DNA from: Planctomycetaceae bacterium
GTDB lineage: Bacteria; Planctomycetota; MHYJ01; SBBU01
DNA: 10,877 bases
Assembly: GCA_005239585.1 (NCBI GenBank)
Contig: SBBU01000289.1
Coordinates: 1 to 10,877, forward strand
Reading direction: 5' to 3'
Made by a program: the position numbers and the translations under genes. This document shows, in pieces, positions 6,658 to 10,877 of this stretch (positions are counted from its first letter, which is position 1; every line of letters starts with the position of its first letter). The notes under the pieces are model-generated. The model did not search any database and had not been told where the DNA came from. It worked only from the letters and a program-made list of their open reading frames with translations.

Positions 6658-6840
6658 CCAAAAACCACACATGAAAAAGCCCAAATTACATGAACTCAGA
6701 GCCAAGATAACAGACTCTATAAGGCCAAATAATGGGTATTAGCCTAAGAATCAGGCTATTTGGGGAAATTAGACCAATCCAACGAGGTAAATACTCACAA
6801 GTTTCTATAGGAGACCCGAAAATAGAATTTGTGCAAAGTA

Positions 6841-6868
6841 TTGACTTCCTGGCAACGATCTATACAAT
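6841..6868 (+). promoter_or_regulatory. Promoter for the second porin gene
   Basis: TTGACT (6841-6846), a 16-nt spacer and TACAAT (6863-6868): ten of twelve consensus matches. Predicted start is near 6875, giving a short leader of about 38 nt with the ribosome binding site AAAGGAGGG at 6897-6905. Confidence 0.65.
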
Positions 6869-6912
6869 ACAACCCCTATCAGTTAAGCCTATTTTTAAAG
6901 GAGGGAACTCGA

Positions 6913-8205
6913 ATGAAACACTTAGCTGAAAAAGTAACCACAATAATCATGGTTCTCAGCTTCCTGCTGCCAGCTAGTATAGCTATAGCGCAAAACCAAG
7001 ATGGGGACCAGAAAGCCATTGATCAGTTAAAGTTGCCTCAATTGCCAAGCGCAATAAAAATCACTGGCAACGCTGATGCAAACTACCTCAATGGTAAGAA
7101 GAACTCCTTTGTCCCAGAAGGACTTTTCGCGGTTCAAAACGTCAGGTTCTTCTTTGACACAGAACTGGGAAAAGACATCAAGGTAAGCACCCAGCCTATA
7201 ATGAAAGAAGCCACCTTTTACATGGAATGGGAGCTTTACCGTTCCAATCTGTTCACAAACAGAGTAGCTCAAGCATATGTAGAGTTTGAGAGGTTATTTG
7301 ACGTGGAACAGATCAACATGAGATTTGGACGATTTGCTCTCCCGTTTGGCGAAGAGTATGTGCGTTGGCATGAAGGACGTCCAGATAATCCACTCATTAG
7401 CTTTTCTTCTCCAGCAGTGCATGGTGAGGATGAGGGTGTAATGTTTTTTGGTTCGCTGTTTGGCAACAAACTCTCATACAGTCTTTCAGCTTCAAATGGA
7501 GACCTTGCCACCAACACAAACACTGACCAAGATATGAACATCACTGGAAAACTTTCGTTAAAACCATCCGACTGGTTCAGGGCATCGTTTAGCGTGTTGA
7601 ACTCAGGGAGACTGGGTTCACCCACATCAACAGCTTCTTCTGCGCTCAGATTTGGAGAGGCATCGGTAGTGCCATTTGGTTCTGGAACGACAGTTGTAAA
7701 CTTCAAAGACGGCGCTGCGATTGCTGATGATGCAAATGGCGAAATTGAAAAAGTAGGAGCCTGGGAGGGAGATATAAACCTGAAATTCTGGGATTTCATA
7801 AATATCTGGGCAGCGATGGGAAAAGTAAAAATTCAGGCAGAAAGTTCCGCAACCTATGACCGTGAACTCGATTATTCAATAATCGAGGGCGTCTTCGATC
7901 TCGGCAAGTTAACTGGCGATCTAAAGAGCTTCTATCTTGCAGCTCGATATAGCGCCTTTGGAACATTTGACAGCGACGAGGGATACTCGACTGAGGCAAT
8001 GAATGGTGGTGGAAACCTCGGTTTCAATACCGAAGTTGCTTCTGTCTTTAGCATCGGCATCGGGATAAGATTAGGCGACAATGTAACCTTGAAGACCGAG
8101 TACTCTCGAGTTGATTTTGACCTTGTACGAGGCGTGACACAAGCAATGAAAGACTTTTCTGAGGATCGCAACTTTTACGCAACAGGTATAACAGTAAAAT
8201 TCTAG
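6913..8205 (+). CDS. Outer-membrane porin, OprO/OprP-like family
   Basis: A 430-residue outer-membrane barrel. The signal peptide spans 1-26 (hydrophobic core TTIIMVLSFLLPASIAIA, cleavage before QNQDG) and the last residue is phenylalanine (TGITVKF). The segment RVAQAYVEFERLFD at 117-130 followed by INMRFGRFALPFGEEY at 134-149 is the strand-turn-strand pattern typical of the phosphate-selective porin O/P superfamily (AyvD... lRvGrfxxPFG). Family members often carry anions, but many are unspecific, so phosphate is not claimed. I chose ATG 6913 because of the ideal AAAGGAGGG eight nt upstream; the open frame reaches back to 6829 but those codons span the promoter. It is a single-gene unit, bracketed by promoter 6841-6868 and the terminator at 8229-8267, and divergent from the other porin, with which it shares a nearly identical ribosome-binding sequence. 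Confidence 0.84.
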   Translation: MKHLAEKVTTIIMVLSFLLPASIAIAQNQDGDQKAIDQLKLPQLPSAIKITGNADANYLNGKKNSFVPEGLFAVQNVRFFFDTELGKDIKVSTQPIMKEATFYMEWELYRSNLFTNRVAQAYVEFERLFDVEQINMRFGRFALPFGEEYVRWHEGRPDNPLISFSSPAVHGEDEGVMFFGSLFGNKLSYSLSASNGDLATNTNTDQDMNITGKLSLKPSDWFRASFSVLNSGRLGSPTSTASSALRFGEASVVPFGSGTTVVNFKDGAAIADDANGEIEKVGAWEGDINLKFWDFINIWAAMGKVKIQAESSATYDRELDYSIIEGVFDLGKLTGDLKSFYLAARYSAFGTFDSDEGYSTEAMNGGGNLGFNTEVASVFSIGIGIRLGDNVTLKTEYSRVDFDLVRGVTQAMKDFSEDRNFYATGITVKF

Positions 8206-8228
8206 TTCAACTAGTTACGGAATCTTAC

Positions 8229-8267
8229 AACGCCAGTAAGGGAAATTTCCTTACTGGCGTTTTTTTT
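8229..8267 (+). terminator. Intrinsic terminator after the second porin gene
   Basis: A perfect stem CGCCAGTAAGG/CCTTACTGGCG (8231-8241 with 8249-8259), extended by a G-U and A-T inward and A-T outward, then eight T. It lies 24 nt past the porin stop and isolates that gene from the tRNA unit. Confidence 0.95.
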
Positions 8268-8289
8268 CACACTTGTTAACACAAACTTA

Positions 8290-8317
8290 TTGAAACCATT
8301 GCTACTTGTGTTAAAAT
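8290..8317 (+). promoter_or_regulatory. Promoter for tRNA-Pro (and probably tsaB-alr)
   Basis: TTGAAA (8290-8295), 16-nt spacer, TAAAAT (8312-8317): ten of twelve consensus matches. The predicted start, near 8324, falls immediately before the first repeat arm at 8326, so the whole inverted-repeat structure would be in the pre-tRNA leader (about 84 nt). Confidence 0.55.
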
Positions 8318-8325
8318 TGGACCAC

Positions 8326-8413
8326 GGTGCGGCAAGTGGCGTAGCCCCGCACCTATGGTGGGTAATTGTTTTATACAGCACCAACAATATCGTACACACC
8401 ATAGGTGCGGGGC
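8326..8413 (+). repeat. Overlapping inverted repeats reaching into the tRNA-Pro 5' end
   Basis: GCCCCGCACCTATGGTG (8344-8360) and CACCATAGGTGCGGGGC (8397-8413) are perfect 17-bp inverted copies; the right arm contains bases 1-6 of the tRNA. Inside the 36-nt loop, ATTGTT (8365-8370) pairs with AACAAT (8383-8388). A competing upstream hairpin pairs GGTGCGG (8326-8332) with CCGCACC (8347-8353), using part of the same left arm. The segment GGTGCGG-caagt-GGCGTAGC (8326-8345) is also a direct copy, with a 5-nt interruption, of GGTGCGGGGCGTAGC at 8404-8418, which spans the tRNA start. Confidence 0.9.
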
Positions 8414-8483
8414 GTAGCTCAGCCTGGCTCAGAGCGCTTGGTTCGGGACCAAGAGGTCCAGGGTTCAAATCCCTGCGCCCCGA
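8408..8483 (+). tRNA. tRNA-Pro(CGG): tRNA-Pro, anticodon CGG
   Basis: A 76-nt tRNA that folds without mismatches: acceptor stem CGGGGCG/CGCCCCG (8408-8414 with 8476-8482), U8-A9, D stem GCTC/GAGC, anticodon stem CTTGG/CCAAG around loop TTCGGGA with anticodon CGG at 8444-8446, T stem CAGGG/CCCTG with loop TTCAAAT, and A73 at 8483. The C1-G72 pair and G37 are typical of bacterial tRNA-Pro; it reads CCG codons. CCA is not encoded (GATGC follows), so it must be added enzymatically. No terminator separates it from tsaB, whose ATG is 52 nt downstream. The 5' acceptor strand is part of a perfect upstream inverted repeat. Confidence 0.97.
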
Positions 8484-8535
8484 TGCTTTATATTGATTTA
8501 CCACCAAGCAAAATCAAAATTATGTTGCCTCTCAA

Positions 8536-9234
8536 ATGCTAGTCCTAGGCATAGAAACAGCAACTTCAATGGGCAGTGTAGCACTTGTTTCATCAAGTAA
8601 CACTGGTACAAAAATCCTAGGCGATATTAATTTTGAGCATGGAAACATACATGGGAGGGAAATCGCCCCTGCGATAGCGAAAATCTGCAGTGAAAGCGGT
8701 ATCACTCCTAAAGAAATTGATCTTATAGCCTGTGATCTTGGTCCGGGGTCCTACACTGGACTCAGGGTAGGCCTTGCACACGCCAAGGCAATTTCATATT
8801 CCCTCCAAAAACCTCTTATTGGCCTCTGTTCCCTGGATGTAATGGCACGTAAGGCTTTTGATCATGGAAATGGGGTCTACTGCCCAATGATAGATGCAAA
8901 ATGGGGTGAGGTCTACTTTGCGATTTACAGTCCTGAAAAGATGATTCACCCGCCAGATCATGCAGAACCTGAGAGAATAGTGCAACTTTTGCCAAAAGAG
9001 GCCCGCATTTTTGGCGACGCCCTATTGAAATGGGGCGAATTCTTCCAAGACTTGCAGATACTAGATAAAAACTATTGGTATCCTGACGCAAGAATTGTTG
9101 CAGAGGCGGGGCTTGAGAGGTACAATAAGGGTGAAAAGGCCGATATCTATAGTATAGAGCCTGTCTACCTGAGAGAGACAGAGGCAGAGAAGAATTTGGA
9201 GAGAGGGAATGAAAGGCCACAGAGTCTGGGCTGA
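8536..9234 (+). CDS. tsaB: tRNA t6A biosynthesis protein TsaB
   Basis: A 232-residue cytoplasmic protein of the ASKHA fold. TsaB pairs with TsaD and TsaE to transfer threonylcarbamoyl (made by TsaC) to A37 of tRNAs reading ANN codons. The N-terminal MLVLGIETATSMGSVAL, IHGREIAPAI at 38-47, the hallmark GPGSYTGLRVGLAHAKAIS at 69-87 and IDAKWGEVYFAIY at 119-131 are diagnostic; length is normal. The ATG at 8536 starts exactly at the conserved N-terminus but has no Shine-Dalgarno. It lies 52 nt after tRNA-Pro and overlaps alr by 26 nt, so tRNA, tsaB and alr are probably one transcript. tRNA-Pro is not a t6A substrate, so the linkage is not a direct enzyme-substrate one. Confidence 0.95.
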   Translation: MLVLGIETATSMGSVALVSSSNTGTKILGDINFEHGNIHGREIAPAIAKICSESGITPKEIDLIACDLGPGSYTGLRVGLAHAKAISYSLQKPLIGLCSLDVMARKAFDHGNGVYCPMIDAKWGEVYFAIYSPEKMIHPPDHAEPERIVQLLPKEARIFGDALLKWGEFFQDLQILDKNYWYPDARIVAEAGLERYNKGEKADIYSIEPVYLRETEAEKNLERGNERPQSLG

Positions 9235-10366
9235 AGTAAACCTTTCAAATTTGAGCAAAAATCTTGCTCGAATAAGAAACGAACTCAAACCTTCAACAAA
9301 AATCCTGGCCGTCGTAAAGGCAAATGGATACGGACATGGAGCAGTTGCCATTTCACATCAGGCATTAAAAAGCGGCGCATACATGCTTGGGGTTGGTGAT
9401 TCTCAAGAGGCTATTGAACTCCGTGAATCAGGCATAACAGGAAGGATTCTAATTCTGGGTGCAATCATAGAAGAAGAGATCCCAAAGGTTATCGAATATG
9501 ATATTAGCGTAACAATCCACTCAAAAGATCTCTTGAAACTTTTAAACACACACGCACGACGTCAGGGAAAAATCCTAAAGACACATTTGAAAATAGATAC
9601 TGGGATGACACGACTTGGCACATCGCCTGAAAACGCGTCGCGGCTTGCAGAGAATATCCTAACCTATCCGAATCTTAAGCTTGAAGGGATCTGCACACAC
9701 TTTTCATCAATCGCGAGCGGCAACGTTGAGTACACAAGGACACAGATTGATAAATTCAAGAGGACATTATCAAGCCTTGACCATCTAAATCTTAATGGGG
9801 CGATAGTACATGCGGCAAACAGCGCTGCAACTATAATACTCAGAGGATCTCACTTTGACATGGTTAGAACCGGGATCGCACTTTATGGAATTGATACAGG
9901 CATCTTCAAGAGTAATGGTGCAAGTCTTGAGCCTGTGCTTAGTCTCAAGACACAGATAGCATTTATAAAACACGTTAAGAAAGGAATATCTATCGGCTAC
10001 AACCAGAAGTACATCACTGAAAAAGATACTCTAATAGCAACATGCCCTATGGGATACAATGACGGATATCCATTTGCACTTGCTAACAAGGGTGAAGTGC
10101 TTGTAAAGGGAAAACGAGCAAGGGTGATTGGGACAATAACAATGGATTACATTATGATCGACGTTGGCCATATTTCAGGCGTCAAAAGTGGAGATTTAGT
10201 CACAGTAATTGGCTGTGATGGTAGTGAAGAGATTACTGCGGCAGAGATAGCAAGGCTTGCTCAAACAGTCCCGCATGAAATCACATGTCGCTTGGGCACA
10301 AGGGTCAAAAGAATTTACAAAAAGGAGACCAAGGTATCCAAAGCACTAATGCAGACTCGACTTTAG
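9209..10366 (+). CDS. alr: Alanine racemase
   Basis: This 385-residue PLP enzyme interconverts L- and D-alanine in the cytoplasm, supplying D-Ala for peptidoglycan. The PLP lysine is Lys37 in AVVKANGYGHGA; HLKIDTGMTRLG (126-137), HAANSAA (201-207), the phosphate/pyridine-contact region MVRTGIALYG with Arg220, the catalytic tyrosine Tyr264 in SIGYNQKY, and the MDYIMIDV segment with Asp313 are all in place, so activity is expected. Where many alanine racemases have Tyr (T-I-N/P-Y-E), this reads TVPHE with His356. The ATG at 9209 follows GGAGAGAGGGA and lies inside the end of tsaB, so the two are co-translated. The 3' end overlaps the convergent gene by 21 nt, and a terminator-like hairpin follows 41 nt after the stop. 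Confidence 0.97.
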   Translation: MKGHRVWAEVNLSNLSKNLARIRNELKPSTKILAVVKANGYGHGAVAISHQALKSGAYMLGVGDSQEAIELRESGITGRILILGAIIEEEIPKVIEYDISVTIHSKDLLKLLNTHARRQGKILKTHLKIDTGMTRLGTSPENASRLAENILTYPNLKLEGICTHFSSIASGNVEYTRTQIDKFKRTLSSLDHLNLNGAIVHAANSAATIILRGSHFDMVRTGIALYGIDTGIFKSNGASLEPVLSLKTQIAFIKHVKKGISIGYNQKYITEKDTLIATCPMGYNDGYPFALANKGEVLVKGKRARVIGTITMDYIMIDVGHISGVKSGDLVTVIGCDGSEEITAAEIARLAQTVPHEITCRLGTRVKRIYKKETKVSKALMQTRL

Positions 10367-10877
10367 TATTAGTTTCCCGTCGTCAACCACAAAGGCAATC
10401 CACTTTAAAGACTTGAGTATCTCAAGTCTTTTAACGAGTCTCAATTCCTCTTGCCTTGCCAATCGTCTCAACTCCTCGCGAACGATCTCGTCGAGCTGTG
10501 TCTCACTTGGAAACCGGCCAATTGCGGCAAGCTCAGCACGTTTTTTGGCCCGTATGGATGTTCTTTCCTTATCACTCGCATATGAGGCCGCAATCGCTGC
10601 GAATCCAGTAAGTGATTCGTAAAGCCTTTCTGGTTGGAGAAAACCTGTAAATAGAACAGACTGATCTAGAAGCAACGAGACTTTTTCCGAGGCATCTTTC
10701 AGATTGACAGACTCTACCTTGACTGTTTTTTTATACAACACATCTTTCAGGAGGGTTGGATTATTCGAAAGAAACAACTTGCGGGCAGAAACTGCATAGG
10801 CAGGGTGTATCATGTCCTTCACTTCAAAAGGATCCGCCTTGTACTCAAAATAAGTTATATCTCCATCCTTGTAAAAC
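10346..10877 (-). CDS. Unrecognised protein, N-terminus beyond window
   Basis: The last 176 codons of a minus-strand gene whose start lies past the right edge; the frame is open up to 10876. I do not recognise a family. The visible part begins with FYKDGDITYFEYKADPF, then a mixed region with HPAYAVSARKLFLSNNPTLL, then a charged, probably helical stretch rich in Arg, Lys, Glu and Leu (EIVREELRRLARQEE), and a final hydrophobic strand-like segment LKWIAFVVDDGKLIL. No signal peptide or membrane segment is visible in this part. A GTG at 10822 could start a shorter form but lacks a ribosome binding site, and coding continues upstream. It is convergent with alr and overlaps its last 21 nt. Confidence 0.75.
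   Translation of the reverse strand, partial: FYKDGDITYFEYKADPFEVKDMIHPAYAVSARKLFLSNNPTLLKDVLYKKTVKVESVNLKDASEKVSLLLDQSVLFTGFLQPERLYESLTGFAAIAASYASDKERTSIRAKKRAELAAIGRFPSETQLDEIVREELRRLARQEELRLVKRLEILKSLKWIAFVVDDGKLILKSSLH
10405..10434 (+). terminator. Candidate terminator for the tsaB-alr transcript, inside the convergent gene
   Basis: AAAGACTTGAG (10407-10417) and CTCAAGTCTTT (10421-10431) form a perfect 11-bp stem with a 3-nt loop, ending in TTTT on the plus strand, 41 nt after the alr stop. The stem is A/T-rich and the T-run is short, so it is weaker than the 8229-8267 terminator. The same bases encode LEILKSLK of the convergent protein. Confidence 0.5.

Larger units (their letters stand above)
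6291..6912. other. Divergent intergenic region between the two porin genes
   Basis: This stretch of about 620 nt holds no convincing gene. 6305-6443 is A/T-rich with no clear signal. 6445-6657 is a GC-rich palindrome-dense block (separate entry). 6725-6763 can form an 11-bp stem (CCAAAT + AGCCT with AGGCT + ATTTGG) with a 10-nt one-sided bulge. 6803-6827 has a short TTCTAT/ATAGAA repeat just upstream of the second porin's promoter. Short open frames in the region lack ribosome binding sites and change meaning with every palindrome. Confidence 0.55.

Noticed and set aside
6428..6742. Several open frames of 77-80 codons on both strands
   Set aside because: They arise from the GC-rich palindromic block, which keeps both strands open; none has a ribosome binding site or a recognisable product. 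A 23-codon frame at 6671-6742 also lacks a ribosome binding site.
6829..6912. Upstream extension of the second porin
   Set aside because: It overlaps the near-consensus promoter; ATG 6913 has an ideal ribosome binding site and a signal peptide.
8211..8507. Short open frames on both strands around the tRNA
   Set aside because: They overlap the terminator, the inverted repeat and the tRNA itself.
1..10877. CRISPR array, prophage, intact insertion sequence or toxin-antitoxin pair
   Set aside because: No regularly spaced direct repeats, transposase, integrase or small paired genes are visible in the window.

Overview
This window is a piece of chromosome from a Gram-negative (diderm) bacterium. 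The evidence is two outer-membrane beta-barrel proteins with signal peptides and C-terminal phenylalanine, plus peptidoglycan genes (alanine racemase, an amidase-like protein). Base composition by eye is in the low to mid 40s percent GC. A short ECF sigma factor, a TolB/WD40-like repeat protein and an alginate-export-type porin together would suit a planctomycete-like or similar environmental lineage, but no gene here fixes the phylum, so this is a weak inference.

Layout. 1-997 (minus strand): the N-terminal two thirds of an ECF sigma factor running off the left edge, and upstream of it a small membrane-anchored amidase/PGRP-like protein. 998-1329: divergent intergenic region with a UUCG-type hairpin, a possible membrane-protein remnant and a weak promoter. 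1330-2856 (plus): an exported-looking protein of nine regular repeats of about 37 residues (beta-propeller) plus a C-terminal beta-sandwich-like region. 2899-6108 (minus): a three-gene operon, read as porin, aquaporin-family channel, glycerate kinase, with 11 and 28 nt gaps, from a good promoter at 6262-6290 and through a hairpin-rich leader of about 150 nt. 6109-6912: a large divergent intergenic region with a GC-rich block packed with small palindromes. 6913-8205 (plus): a second porin with its own near-consensus promoter and a textbook intrinsic terminator. 8290-10366 (plus): tRNA-Pro(CGG), tsaB and alr in a row, tsaB and alr overlapping. 10346-10877 (minus): the C-terminal part of an unrecognised protein convergent with and overlapping alr.

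How they work together. The minus-strand operon pairs passage across the outer membrane (porin) and the inner membrane (MIP channel) with a cytoplasmic kinase making 2-phosphoglycerate, suggesting uptake or balance of a small polyol or C3 acid. The channel's selectivity residues look like a wide filter rather than a water-only one. The tsaB-alr pair is housekeeping (t6A tRNA modification; D-alanine for cell wall).

The most unusual feature is just upstream of the tRNA-Pro gene. A perfect 17-bp inverted repeat includes the first six bases of the tRNA itself, and a second, mutually exclusive hairpin shares the same left arm. The pre-tRNA leader could therefore fold so as to trap or free the tRNA acceptor strand. 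The same place also carries a broken direct copy of the tRNA 5' end.
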